Shown here piece after piece: positions 50,638 through 59,202 of a DNA stretch of 64,000 nt (position 1 is its first letter; every line of letters starts with the position of its first letter). The notes under the pieces are model-generated. The model was not told the origin of the DNA and searched no databases. It was given only the letters and a program-made list of their open reading frames with translations. The stretch comes from Pseudomonas ekonensis (lineage in GTDB: Bacteria > Pseudomonadota > Gammaproteobacteria > Pseudomonadales > Pseudomonadaceae), in assembly GCF_019145435.1 (NCBI RefSeq), contig NZ_JAHSTS010000002.1, forward strand, positions 2,142,001-2,206,000, read 5' to 3'. Both the position numbers and the translations under genes were made by a program.

Positions 50638-52860
50638 ATGAAAGCGTTCGGCAAAATCCTGGGTCTGGTGCTTCTGGGTCTGTTGCTGATCATCGTGGCG
50701 GCAGGCTTTGCCCTGACCCACTTCTTCGATCCCAACGACTACAAGGACGAAATCCGCCAGATTGCCCGCGACAAGGCCCACATCGAGCTGACGCTCAACG
50801 GCGACATCGGCTGGAGCCTGTTCCCGTGGCTCGGCCTGGAGCTGCACGAGGCCAGCGTCGCGACCCTGGCCAAACCTGCCGAACCGTTCGCCGACCTGCA
50901 GATGCTCGGCCTGTCCGTGCGCGTGCTGCCGCTGCTGCGCCGCGAGGTGCAGATGAGCGACGTGCGCGTCGAAGGCCTGAACCTGCGCCTGAGCCGCGAC
51001 AAGACCGGCCACGGAAACTGGGAGGACATCGGCAAGGTGCCGGCGCCGGCCGGCAGCACCCCGCCGGCTGCGCCAGGCACATCCGCCGCCGAGGCGCCGG
51101 CCCAGCCGGAAAAGCCGGCGCAGCCGATCCGCCTCGACATCGACAGCCTGACCGTCAACAACGCCCGCGTCGAATACAACGACGAGCATACCGGCAAGCA
51201 GTTCAGCGCCGAGAGCATCCAGCTGAGCACCGGCGCGGTGCACGACTCGACCAACATTCCGGTGAAGGCCACCGCGTTCCTGGGCACCAACCAACCGGTG
51301 CTGCGCGTGCGCACCGAACTCAACGGCGAACTGCGCTTCGAGCGCGCGCTGCAACGCTACAAGTTCGAAGACCTGAAGCTGAGCGGCGAACTGGCCGGCG
51401 ACCCGCTGCAGGGCAAGACCGTCACCTTCGCCGCCCAAGGCCAGATGCTGCTGGACAAGGCCGCGAACGTCGCCGAATGGACCGGCATCAAGATTTCCGT
51501 GAACCAGTTGCGCGCCTTGGGCGAGCTGAAAGCCAACGACCTCGACAAGACGCCGCAGATCAGTGGCGGCATCTCCATCGCCCAGTTCGACCTGGCGAAG
51601 TTCGTCGACAGCATCGGCCAGACCCTGCCGGCCATGGCCGAAGGCAGCCTGAGCAAGGTCGAGCTGGTCAGCCGCGTCTCGGCCACGCCGACCAGCGCGG
51701 CGCTCGACAACATCAACCTGAAGCTCGACGACAGCAGCTTCAGCGGCCGCATCGCCGTCGAGGACTTCGCCAAGCAATCGCTGCGGGCGATCCTCAAGGC
51801 CGACACGTTCAACGTCGACCGCTACCTGCCGCCCAAGTCCGCCCAGGCCAGCAGCGCCGCCCAGGTGCGCCAGGCCGAGGTCGCCAGCACCGAGGCCGAT
51901 GCCATGGCCGGCGCCGGCTCCACGCCGCTGCCGGAGAAACCGAGCAAGAGCGCCTGGAGCACCGAGCGTCTGTTCCCGGTGGAGCGCCTGGGCAAGCTCG
52001 ACGTGGACGCCGACCTGACCTTCGGCCAGTTGACCCTGGACAAGCTGCCGATCCAGAACGCCGCGCTCAAGGCCACCGGCCAGGGCGGCCTGCTGACCCT
52101 GGAGAACCTGCGCGGCGAACTGTTCAACGGCGACTTCGAAGCCAAGGGCACCCTCGACGTGCGCCCGAGCGCGCCGGTGCTGAACCTGCAGACCCGGATC
52201 AACCGCGTCCCGGTGGAGAAGATCCTCGAAAGCCAGGGCAAGAACCCGCCGGTCAAAGGGCTGGTCAACCTCACCGGCAACTTCACCGCCAGCGGCAACA
52301 GCCAGCAGGCGCTGGTCGAGACCCTCAACGGCAACGCCGGGTTCGTGATCAACAACGGCGTGCTGCTCAACGCCAACCTGGAACAGCAACTGTGCAAGGG
52401 CATCGCCACCCTCAACCGCAAGTCCCTCAGCGGCGAGCCGCGGGGCAAGGACACGCCGTTCCAGGAGCTCAAGGGTAACCTGACCTTGCGTAACGGCGTG
52501 GCCAGCAACCCGGACCTGAAGGTGCGCATCCCCGGCATGACGGTCAACGGTGACGGCGACGTGGATCTGCGGGTACTGGGCATGGATTACCGTGTGGGCA
52601 TCATCGTCGAGGGCGACACCAGCGCCATGCCGGATCCGGCCTGCCAGGTCGGCGAGAAGTTCGTCGGCGTCGAATGGCCGCTGCGCTGCCGCGGACCGCT
52701 GGAGCTGGGCGCCAAGGCTTGTCGGGTGGACAACGAACGCCTGGGCCAGGTCGCCAGCAAACTGGCCGGCGACCGGATCAGCGAGAAGATCGACGAAAAA
52801 CTGGGCGACAAGGTCAGCCCTGAACTGAAGAACGCATTGAAGGGGCTGTTCAAGCGATGA
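50638..52860 (+). CDS. AsmA family protein
   Basis: A 740-residue envelope protein: N-terminal membrane anchor (LGLVLLGLLLIIVAAGFALTHFF), AsmA N-terminal domain (IELTLNGDIGWSLFPWLGLEL, about 35-150), a Pro/Ala linker near 145-165, long beta-rich repeats, and the AsmA C-terminal domain (about 520-720). Family members are thought to bridge the periplasm and move phospholipids or affect outer-membrane assembly. The last bases overlap mutY as ATGA, an arrangement kept in pseudomonads. Confidence 0.92.
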   Translation: MKAFGKILGLVLLGLLLIIVAAGFALTHFFDPNDYKDEIRQIARDKAHIELTLNGDIGWSLFPWLGLELHEASVATLAKPAEPFADLQMLGLSVRVLPLLRREVQMSDVRVEGLNLRLSRDKTGHGNWEDIGKVPAPAGSTPPAAPGTSAAEAPAQPEKPAQPIRLDIDSLTVNNARVEYNDEHTGKQFSAESIQLSTGAVHDSTNIPVKATAFLGTNQPVLRVRTELNGELRFERALQRYKFEDLKLSGELAGDPLQGKTVTFAAQGQMLLDKAANVAEWTGIKISVNQLRALGELKANDLDKTPQISGGISIAQFDLAKFVDSIGQTLPAMAEGSLSKVELVSRVSATPTSAALDNINLKLDDSSFSGRIAVEDFAKQSLRAILKADTFNVDRYLPPKSAQASSAAQVRQAEVASTEADAMAGAGSTPLPEKPSKSAWSTERLFPVERLGKLDVDADLTFGQLTLDKLPIQNAALKATGQGGLLTLENLRGELFNGDFEAKGTLDVRPSAPVLNLQTRINRVPVEKILESQGKNPPVKGLVNLTGNFTASGNSQQALVETLNGNAGFVINNGVLLNANLEQQLCKGIATLNRKSLSGEPRGKDTPFQELKGNLTLRNGVASNPDLKVRIPGMTVNGDGDVDLRVLGMDYRVGIIVEGDTSAMPDPACQVGEKFVGVEWPLRCRGPLELGAKACRVDNERLGQVASKLAGDRISEKIDEKLGDKVSPELKNALKGLFKR

Positions 52861-53924
52861 GAGCGGAGCAGTTTTCAACGGCGGTGCTGGACTGGTACGA
52901 CCGCCACGGCCGCCACGACCTGCCCTGGCAGCAGGGCATCAACCCGTACCGGGTGTGGGTGTCGGAGATCATGTTGCAGCAGACCCAGGTCAGCACCGTG
53001 CTCAACTACTTCGACCGCTTCATGGCCGCGCTGCCCACGGTGCAGGCGCTGGCCGAAGCGCCGGAAGACGAAGTGCTGCACCTATGGACGGGCCTGGGCT
53101 ACTACACCCGCGCCCGCAACCTGCAGAAGACCGCAAAGATCGTCGTCAGCCAATACGGCGGCGAATTTCCGCGGGATGTGGAAAAGCTCACGGAGCTGCC
53201 GGGCATCGGCCTGTCCACCGCCGGGGCGATCGCCAGCATCAGCATGGGCCTGCGCGCGCCGATCCTCGACGGCAACGTCAAACGGGTGCTGGCGCGCTTC
53301 ACCGCCCAGGAAGGCTATCCGGGCGAACCGAAGGTGGCCAAGCAGCTGTGGGCCGCCGCCGAGCGCTTCACGCCCAAGGATCGGGTCAACGCCTACACCC
53401 AGGCGATGATGGACCTGGGCGCCACCCTGTGCACCCGCAGCAAGCCGAGCTGCCTGCTGTGTCCGCTGGAGAAGGGCTGCGAGGCGCACATGCTGGGCCT
53501 TGAGACCCGCTACCCGATCCCCAAGCCGCGCAAGGCGATCCCGCAGAAGCGCACGCTGATGCCGATGCTGAGCAACGGCGCGGGCGCGATCCTGCTTTAC
53601 CGCCGCCCGTCCACCGGGTTGTGGGGCGGCCTGTGGAGCCTGCCGGAGCTCGACGGCCTCGACGACCTGCAACACCTGGCCGACCAGCATTCGCTGGCGC
53701 TCGGCGAGCAGCAGGCGCTGCCCGGCCTCGTCCACACCTTCAGCCACTTCCAGCTGTCCATCGAACCCTGGCTGGTGCAGGTCCGGGAGACCGGCCATCA
53801 CGTGGCCGAGGCCGACTGGCTCTGGTATAACCTCGCCACCCCGCCGCGCCTGGGCCTCGCCGCCCCGGTCAAGACCTTGCTCGAACGCGCGGCCGCCGTA
53901 ATGAATGCAGGAGTGTCGCCATGA
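52857..53924 (+). CDS. mutY: Adenine DNA glycosylase MutY
   Basis: A 355-residue glycosylase that removes A opposite 8-oxoG. Catalytic Glu in [11 protein letters not shown], helix-hairpin-helix [14 protein letters not shown], catalytic Asp in [13 protein letters not shown], [4Fe-4S] cysteines in [17 protein letters not shown], and a C-terminal NUDIX-like 8-oxoG-reading domain (from about 230). It overlaps both neighbours by four bases; coupling with yggX is widely conserved. Confidence 0.97.
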   Translation: MRAEQFSTAVLDWYDRHGRHDLPWQQGINPYRVWVSEIMLQQTQVSTVLNYFDRFMAALPTVQALAEAPEDEVLHLWTGLGYYTRARNLQKTAKIVVSQYGGEFPRDVEKLTELPGIGLSTAGAIASISMGLRAPILDGNVKRVLARFTAQEGYPGEPKVAKQLWAAAERFTPKDRVNAYTQAMMDLGATLCTRSKPSCLLCPLEKGCEAHMLGLETRYPIPKPRKAIPQKRTLMPMLSNGAGAILLYRRPSTGLWGGLWSLPELDGLDDLQHLADQHSLALGEQQALPGLVHTFSHFQLSIEPWLVQVRETGHHVAEADWLWYNLATPPRLGLAAPVKTLLERAAAVMNAGVSP

Positions 53925-54193
53925 CCCGTACCGTAATGTGCCGCAAATACAAAGAACAGCTCGAAGGCCTGGAGCGTCCTCCGTACCCGGGGCCCAAGGG
54001 CCAGGACATCTTCGAGCACGTCTCGGCCAAGGCCTGGGCCGACTGGCAGAAGCACCAGACCCTGCTGATCAACGAAAAGCGCCTGAACATGATGAACGCC
54101 GAAGACCGCAAATTCATCCAGGGCGAAATGGACAAGTACTTCAGCGGCGAGGAATACGCCCAGGCCGAAGGCTACGTTCCGCCTGCGGAGTAA
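53921..54193 (+). CDS. yggX: Oxidative-damage protection / iron-trafficking protein YggX
   Basis: A 90-residue protein with [20 protein letters not shown] (the conserved N-terminal Cys), [22 protein letters not shown] and [12 protein letters not shown]. YggX protects Fe-S clusters from superoxide and helps MutY keep its cluster, which fits the shared operon. ATGA overlap with mutY. Confidence 0.96.
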   Translation: MTRTVMCRKYKEQLEGLERPPYPGPKGQDIFEHVSAKAWADWQKHQTLLINEKRLNMMNAEDRKFIQGEMDKYFSGEEYAQAEGYVPPAE

Positions 54194-54258
54194 ACCCCGC
54201 GAAATTGGGGGTCGGATCGTAAGCGACGGAATTAATTTAAGAAATTTTAAAAAAGTCG

Positions 54259-54287
54259 TTGACGTGAATCCGAAAAACCCTTTTAAT
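54259..54287 (+). promoter_or_regulatory. Sigma-70 promoter of tRNA-Phe
   Basis: TTGACG (54259-54264) and TTTAAT (54282-54287) are 17 bases apart and end 10 bases before the tRNA. An A/T-rich stretch (AATTTAAGAAATTTTAAAAA) just upstream resembles an UP element. Confidence 0.85.
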
Positions 54288-54297
54288 GCGCCCCGTT

Positions 54298-54373
54298 GCC
54301 CAGATAGCTCAGTCGGTAGAGCAGGGGATTGAAAATCCCCGTGTCGGCGGTTCGATTCCGTCTCTGGGCACCA
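54298..54373 (+). tRNA. tRNA-Phe (GAA)
   Basis: 76 bases with all four arms: acceptor GCCCAGA/TCTGGGC, D arm GCTC-AGTCGGTA-GAGC, anticodon stem GGGGA/TCCCC around TTGAAAA (anticodon GAA), T arm with GGTTCGATTCC, and encoded CCA. The downstream sequence switches to an AT-rich insert. Confidence 0.98.
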
Positions 54374-54384
54374 CATACCGAAAA

Positions 54385-54413
54385 CCCTGAATCGAAAGAT
54401 TCAGGGTTTTTTT
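54385..54413 (+). terminator. Rho-independent terminator of tRNA-Phe
   Basis: CCCTGAATC-GAAA-GATTCAGGG followed by seven T: a nine-base-pair stem with a GAAA loop, 11 bases after the tRNA. Confidence 0.95.
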
Positions 54414-54738
54414 ATGCCCGGAATTTGGCGACCGATAGACCTCGCCTCGAATGTCGCGTTGCCAGGCGAATCCCTCTCGCCTCCTCCTCTGATGCCCTGC
54501 CGAAATCATCAAAATGCTCCCGAGCATTGCGTTCTCACGCAGACCTCTCCTGCATGTAGCAGATCGACAACTCCTACAAATCAACAACCTCATTCCCATA
54601 GAAAGCACAGCCGCAGAGCACAACATCGATTTAGAAATGAGAGCTATAGTTTGTACCGACAAAAACGCCCTCAACCGAAAAGCGCACAACCTTTCAGATC
54701 GGCCGTAAGCAAAAGACTCTTATGGAAAGGGAATTAAA
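54414..54738 (+). other. Leader region of the AT-rich defence insert
   Basis: A 325-base stretch without a convincing gene. Base composition falls from about position 54,530 onward. Short open frames cross it but lack a ribosome site and any recognisable protein. In Vibrio the related avcD genes are preceded by a small RNA (AvcI) that holds AvcD inactive; this leader is where such an RNA would lie, but I see no conserved structure that proves it. GGAAAGGGA before 54739 is the deaminase gene's ribosome site. Confidence 0.5.
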
Positions 54739-56493
54739 ATGCGATTTGATGGAAGCATCGAAGACCTAAAGAAGAAGCTTGAACCTATTACCTCTGCCGG
54801 AGAATGGTACGAGATCAACGAAAACCAATATCAGTTCAAGACCAGGAGTAATGGCATCCTAAACTGGTTTCCTGCCACCGGCGGCATATCGTTCCAAGGC
54901 AATGCTGAGTCCGTAAAAAAGCTGAAGTCTTCGGTACAGTCACTTCTGAATTCTGAAACCAAAAAAATCCAGAATATTGACAGTCCTACCATCAGCACCG
55001 AGGAATTTGTTTCCGAGCTTTCAATTGAAGACACAACAGAAAAAACATACTTTATTGACAATACCTACTCCGACTCGGAGCTTATCATTGGTCTCGTAGG
55101 CACAATTGGAACAGACCTCCCTGAAGTATCGAAGCTCATAACCGACCGACTGAAAGCGTTCAACTACAAAACGCAAAATATAAAAATCTCTACCGACATA
55201 ATCGCCAACATTGGCACCCCCACGGAAAGCATTAATGAATTTGATCGAATAAGCTCTTACATGGAAGAAGGAAATCGACTCAGAAAAGAGAGCCGAGACA
55301 ACTCAATACTGGCTCTGGGCGCAGCAGCAAGAATAAGTAAACTGCGAGAAAAACCAGAACCGCTCCGTCGCAATGCATTCATCATCAACTCGCTCAAAAG
55401 CCCCGCCGAAGTTCAGAAACTCAGAAAAATCTATTCGGATGGATTTTTCCTGATAGGCGTTCACGCGGATCACACCAGAAGATACGAATACCTTACGAAA
55501 GACAAGTCGCTTACATCTGAACAAGCATCTCGCCTGATCGATAGAGACGCTGACGAAAGAGAGATATATGGACAACATACCAGTGACACCTACCACCTTT
55601 CTGACTTCTTTATCGACTACAACGGAAGTTCGGATTCCTTAAAGAAGCAGGTTTGGCGAATACTAGATCTTCTGTTTGGAAAACCCTATATAACTCCAAC
55701 CTTTGATGAATATGCCATGTTCATGGCCTTTTCCGCTTCATTACGATCAGCCGATTTATCGCGCCAAGTGGGTGCCGTGCTCACAAGAGACCGGTGCATT
55801 ATCTCTACTGGGGCAAATGACGTACCCAAAGCACATGGTGGCTTGTATTGGCCTGATACAGATCCCAAAACACGTGAAATAGCGGACATACCCGACGGCA
55901 GAGATTACATGAGGGGAGAGGACTCGAATGCAATTCAGAAAAAACTGATAATCGAGGGGATAATAGATGCCCTTCCAGAAAAATATAGAGAAGAGCTAGC
56001 TCCGCTCATAAAAAGCAGCAAAATAAAGGACATCACAGAATATGGAAGGGTCGTACACGCTGAAATGGAAGCACTTCTTTCCAGCGCAAGATCCGGGGTA
56101 AGCACGGCAGAAAGCGACCTTTATTGCACCACATTCCCATGTCATAACTGCGCCAAACACATCGTGGCGGCGGGTATAAAACGAGTCGTTTACGTTGAGC
56201 CGTACCCAAAGAGCAAAGCACTTCAGTTTCACTCAGATTCCATTTCCTTGGAAAAGGACAGCAACAATGTCATTTTCGAACCGTTTATCGGCGTTGGGCC
56301 TCGAAGCTTTTTTAACCTATTCTCAACGAATCTAGGAAGCGGATATCCGGTAGTGCGAAAAACCGATCAGGGTGAAACCATTGACTGGAAGGAAGCAGAT
56401 GCTAAATTGCGCACCCAGATGTTGCCTTGCTCCTACATGGATCGTGAAACCATAGCTGCAGCACTGCTATCAAGGTACATAGAGGAAATCTAA
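54739..56493 (+). CDS. avcD: Anti-phage dCTP deaminase (AvcD/DcdV family) with extra N-terminal domain
   Basis: A 584-residue protein in clearly AT-rich codons. Residues 1-72 are an additional small domain marked by WYEINENQYQFKTRSNGILN and WFPATGGISFQG. Residues about 110-330 are the kinase-like P-loop-derived domain; the loop reads GLVGTIGTDL (118-127), without the Lys of a true Walker A. Residues about 350-560 are a cytidine-deaminase domain with zinc ligands His440 (VHAEMEALL, catalytic Glu442), Cys468 and Cys471 (FPCHNCAKH). PYPKSKA and FEPFIGVGPRSFF are family hallmarks. Known members deplete dCTP during phage infection and starve phage DNA synthesis. The gene follows tRNA-Phe and its leader, and one base separates it from a 50-codon gene. 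Confidence 0.88.
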   Translation: MRFDGSIEDLKKKLEPITSAGEWYEINENQYQFKTRSNGILNWFPATGGISFQGNAESVKKLKSSVQSLLNSETKKIQNIDSPTISTEEFVSELSIEDTTEKTYFIDNTYSDSELIIGLVGTIGTDLPEVSKLITDRLKAFNYKTQNIKISTDIIANIGTPTESINEFDRISSYMEEGNRLRKESRDNSILALGAAARISKLREKPEPLRRNAFIINSLKSPAEVQKLRKIYSDGFFLIGVHADHTRRYEYLTKDKSLTSEQASRLIDRDADEREIYGQHTSDTYHLSDFFIDYNGSSDSLKKQVWRILDLLFGKPYITPTFDEYAMFMAFSASLRSADLSRQVGAVLTRDRCIISTGANDVPKAHGGLYWPDTDPKTREIADIPDGRDYMRGEDSNAIQKKLIIEGIIDALPEKYREELAPLIKSSKIKDITEYGRVVHAEMEALLSSARSGVSTAESDLYCTTFPCHNCAKHIVAAGIKRVVYVEPYPKSKALQFHSDSISLEKDSNNVIFEPFIGVGPRSFFNLFSTNLGSGYPVVRKTDQGETIDWKEADAKLRTQMLPCSYMDRETIAAALLSRYIEEI

Positions 56494-56494
56494 T

Positions 56495-56647
56495 ATGATC
56501 AACAGCAAGCAAGATTTCATTAATTACCTAAATGAGTCTCGCAAAATCGTCGATCAGTGGCCGACCTGGAAACAAGAATCGCTGAAATCCACACAAGGAA
56601 GCTCGCGCCCCTCGTCTCCACCTCCTCGAGAACGTGAAAAGGGCTGA
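56495..56647 (+). CDS. Small WPxWKQ protein downstream of the deaminase
   Basis: A 50-residue reading frame starting one base after the deaminase stop (TAATATG), with AGAGGAAA as its ribosome site inside the end of the deaminase gene. The product begins MINSKQDFINYLNESRKIVD and contains QWPTWKQESL, then a Ser/Pro-rich basic tail ending PPPREREKG. The 'FxxYLxxxxxxVxxWPxWK' pattern resembles small uncharacterised proteins I have seen in accessory regions; no function is known. Adjacency implies joint expression, so it may be an accessory or inhibitor of the deaminase. A hairpin AGCGGCG/CGCCGCT (56674-56694) follows but has no T run. Confidence 0.62.
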   Translation: MINSKQDFINYLNESRKIVDQWPTWKQESLKSTQGSSRPSSPPPREREKG

Positions 56648-56835
56648 TGTGAGCTTCGCGACAGTCAGAGAGAAGCGGCGGTAGAATCGCCGCTCCTCAT
56701 AGCGAATCCAGTCCGGAATCAAGAGCGCTGCCCTTGGAGATTGGAGTTGCGTCTTTGTTTCAGATCAAACGTCCCACTCCCGTACCTTGGGCGTAGTACC
56801 TTGCCTGCCCCTTACGGAAAAGGGATGCCTACCCA

Positions 56836-57180
56836 ATGAACCAGAAACGCACCCGCGTCCCCCTGCCCCATCCGCCGCCCTACCGCGAGAGCCGCGTCTC
56901 GTTCTGGCTGACCGTGCTCGTCGGCGTGATGCTGGCCTTCGCCATCGGCGCGTCCCTCTACCTGATCGCCGATAGCCTCATCAGCGGCTCGGTCACCACG
57001 ATGAACCGCACCGGCCCGCGCCAGACCTACACCCTGGCGTCGCAGCCGGGCAGGTACTGGTTCGAGATCGTCTGGCAAGGCCTCTTCACGCTGATGATGC
57101 TGGGCGTCGTGTCGTTCGGGCTTTGGATACGGCGCAAGACGCGCCCGCCCGGTGCGCGGAGCAAGCGCACCGGGCGGTGA
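56836..57180 (+). CDS. Small two-helix membrane protein
   Basis: A 114-residue protein with two membrane helices (FWLTVLVGVMLAFAIGASLYL and LFTLMMLGVVSFGLWI), separated by about 45 polar residues, and a basic tail. No family is recognised. AAGGGA lies 11 bases before the ATG. Its GC-rich codons match the core genome, so the AT-rich insert ends before it. It converges with the YceK-like lipoprotein gene. Confidence 0.7.
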   Translation: MNQKRTRVPLPHPPPYRESRVSFWLTVLVGVMLAFAIGASLYLIADSLISGSVTTMNRTGPRQTYTLASQPGRYWFEIVWQGLFTLMMLGVVSFGLWIRRKTRPPGARSKRTGR

Positions 57181-57182
57181 CC

Positions 57183-57476
57183 CTATAGGGTGTTCACGTA
57201 ATCCACGGGAAGCAGGACGGTGTCCAGCGCAGCGTCCACCGGCATCGATACGACGGTGACCAGCGGACAGACGATCATGAAGTAGCAAATGATCGCCGCC
57301 GGCTTGCCGTCCTTGCCGGTCACGCCGAGCAGTTGCAGATCCCCGTCGACACCCTTGTAGTAATCCACGTCGGACATGCCCGTACTGACCCGCCCGATCA
57401 TGGTGCCGCACGCGGTCTGCAACAACACCAGACCCGCCATCAAACCCACACGCAACATCCCTTTCAAAACCGACAT
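57183..57476 (-). CDS. YceK/YidQ-family lipoprotein
   Basis: A 97-residue lipoprotein with lipobox QTAC and the DUF1375 (YceK/YidQ) pattern CGTMIGR...DYYKGVDGDLQLLG and SMPVDAALDTVLLPVDYV. Members are small outer-membrane lipoproteins of unknown role. The Met at 57476 is preferred over one four codons upstream. Confidence 0.82.
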   Translation of the reverse strand: MSVLKGMLRVGLMAGLVLLQTACGTMIGRVSTGMSDVDYYKGVDGDLQLLGVTGKDGKPAAIICYFMIVCPLVTVVSMPVDAALDTVLLPVDYVNTL

Positions 57477-57551
57477 CCTTGCATCCACAAAAACAGGAGG
57501 GGCGGGATTCTATCCGCATCGGCGCGCAAACTCCCGCCCCGCTGCCCGCCG

Positions 57552-58007
57552 CTATTGGGTCGGCTCCCAGTTCCAGTGGAACACCAGGTTGCGCGCAGGC
57601 CCGTTGCCGATGTCTGCCACATCGCGACGCACTTCGCCATTGCGGGTGGCGACCACGGTGTATTTGCCCGCAGGCAACTGCGCGTAGAGCAGCGGCCCGA
57701 TCTGGTTGAGGCTGAGCACCGGTTGCCCGGTCGTTTTCTGGATGACCACATCGACATCCGAGGTGTACAGGTTCTGCACGCCGACGGCGAAGGTCATGTG
57801 CAGGTTGTAGCCGGCGGACTGCTGAATGGCCCGCGATTCGTCCAGGCCGATCCCGCCGGACAGGTAGTTGATGCCGTTCTGCTGCTGTTGCTGGACTTGC
57901 ACGCCGGCGCTGTCGATCGGCTCCAGGCTGGTGGCCTGCACCATCACCGGAAACAACAGCGCAACCACGGCGGCGACGGGCAGCATGCATGCAATGACGC
58001 GTTTCAT
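57552..58007 (-). CDS. Exported protein of unknown function
   Basis: A 151-residue protein with signal peptide (MLPVAAVVALLFPVMVQA) and a beta-rich mature part; a Gln run (VQVQQQQQNG) follows the cleavage site. LPAGKYTVVATRNGEVRRDV looks like a carboxypeptidase-regulatory-type beta-sandwich strand pair. No family assignment is possible from reading alone. Same strand as the YceK-like gene, 75 bases away. Confidence 0.72.
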   Translation of the reverse strand: MKRVIACMLPVAAVVALLFPVMVQATSLEPIDSAGVQVQQQQQNGINYLSGGIGLDESRAIQQSAGYNLHMTFAVGVQNLYTSDVDVVIQKTTGQPVLSLNQIGPLLYAQLPAGKYTVVATRNGEVRRDVADIGNGPARNLVFHWNWEPTQ

Positions 58008-58183
58008 GATGCGACTCCCGGGTTCGTTCAGAACCCCTTCGTTACATCTCTTTAGATTTTTTGCGGCAGGGCGGGTTTTAGATTGTTTGGGAGTTGGGGT
58101 GGGTGCGAAACGGACTACAGCGTTTCAGGCCGCCGGTTCGCATCGCGCTCCAGGTGCATTGCAAAACACGCCGGCCAACGTTC

Positions 58184-59182
58184 ATGCTCGCCCCTTCAAC
58201 GCCAGTCGCCAACGCCATGACCCTACCCAGCGCATCGCCGACACGTGCCCAAACGCCCGACAAGGAAAGCGTGCCGTTCCATGAGCCCGCCGCCGACGGT
58301 TATCCCTTGGGCGGCTTCACCTGGCGCCACGCGCTGCCCGACACGCGTCGCCCGGTGGTGATCATCAACGCCGCCACTTCGGTGCGCTGCCGTCACTACT
58401 CGCGCTTCGCCGCCTACCTGTTCGCCAACGGCTTCGACGTGTTGACCTACGACTACCGGGGCGTCGGCGAATCGCGGCCCTCCTCCATGAAAGGCCTGAA
58501 AGCTTCCTGGACGGATTGGGGCGCGCTGGATTTCGAAGCGATGCTCAAGCGCGCGCAGCGGGAGTTTCCCGGCCAGCCCATCGATGTCATCGGCCACAGC
58601 TTTGGCGGCTGCGCGGCAGGCCTGGGCGCTTCCGGGCAGGTGATCCGACGATTGGTCACCGTCGGCGCGCAGTTCGCCTATTGGCGCGATTACGCGCCCG
58701 AGCACCGCCTGAGGATGTTCGGCAAATGGCACGTGCTGATGCCGCTGCTGACGCTGTTCTGCGGCTATTTCCCCGGCAAGCGCCTCGGCTGGCTGGAAGA
58801 CACCCCCGCCGGCGTGGTGCGCGACTGGAGCACGCCCACGCCCCGCTACGAAGGGCGCCCGAGCGGCCGCAAGCTGCTGGCGAGAGACGGCCGGCTGCCC
58901 TTCGCCGAGGTGCGCGCGAAGGCGCTGGCGATCAGCATCGGCGACGATCCCTACGGCACGGTGGCGGCCACCGAACGCCTGCTCGGCTACTTCAGCCAGG
59001 CCGAAAAGACCCACCTGCGCATCGAGCCGCAGGACATCGGCGAACAGGAAGTCGGACATTTCGCCTTTTTTCGCAGCGCATACCAAGCCACACTATGGCC
59101 CATCGCTCTGACCTGGCTGCAGACCGGCGAGCTGGCCTCCGACACCCCGGGGCGCAAAATCCCACGCAGCCAAGCCCTTTAA
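58184..59182 (+). CDS. Alpha/beta hydrolase
   Basis: A 332-residue alpha/beta hydrolase: PVVIINAATSVRCRHYSRFA, FDVLTYDYRGVGESRP and the nucleophile elbow IGHSFGGCAAG; the distal His is probably in QEVGHFAFFR. This resembles the YheT-distinct 'serine aminopeptidase S33' group with a short lid. The substrate is unknown. The start is uncertain: ATGs at 58184 and 58217 both lack a good ribosome site. It lies 20 bases upstream of the two paralogous small genes. Confidence 0.8.
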   Translation: MLAPSTPVANAMTLPSASPTRAQTPDKESVPFHEPAADGYPLGGFTWRHALPDTRRPVVIINAATSVRCRHYSRFAAYLFANGFDVLTYDYRGVGESRPSSMKGLKASWTDWGALDFEAMLKRAQREFPGQPIDVIGHSFGGCAAGLGASGQVIRRLVTVGAQFAYWRDYAPEHRLRMFGKWHVLMPLLTLFCGYFPGKRLGWLEDTPAGVVRDWSTPTPRYEGRPSGRKLLARDGRLPFAEVRAKALAISIGDDPYGTVAATERLLGYFSQAEKTHLRIEPQDIGEQEVGHFAFFRSAYQATLWPIALTWLQTGELASDTPGRKIPRSQAL

Positions 59183-59202
59183 CGCACCACGGAACACACA
59201 CC

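Noticed and set aside
54414..54737. Short open frames (up to about 107 codons) in the leader of the deaminase gene
   Set aside because: No ribosome site, no domain, frames overlap each other; the 64-codon frame at 54514 has no recognisable similarity to an integrase or antitoxin.
56500..57180. Second copy of the tRNA-Phe 3' end (attR)
   Set aside because: I looked for GGTTCGATTCC or TCTGGGCACCA downstream of the insert and found none.
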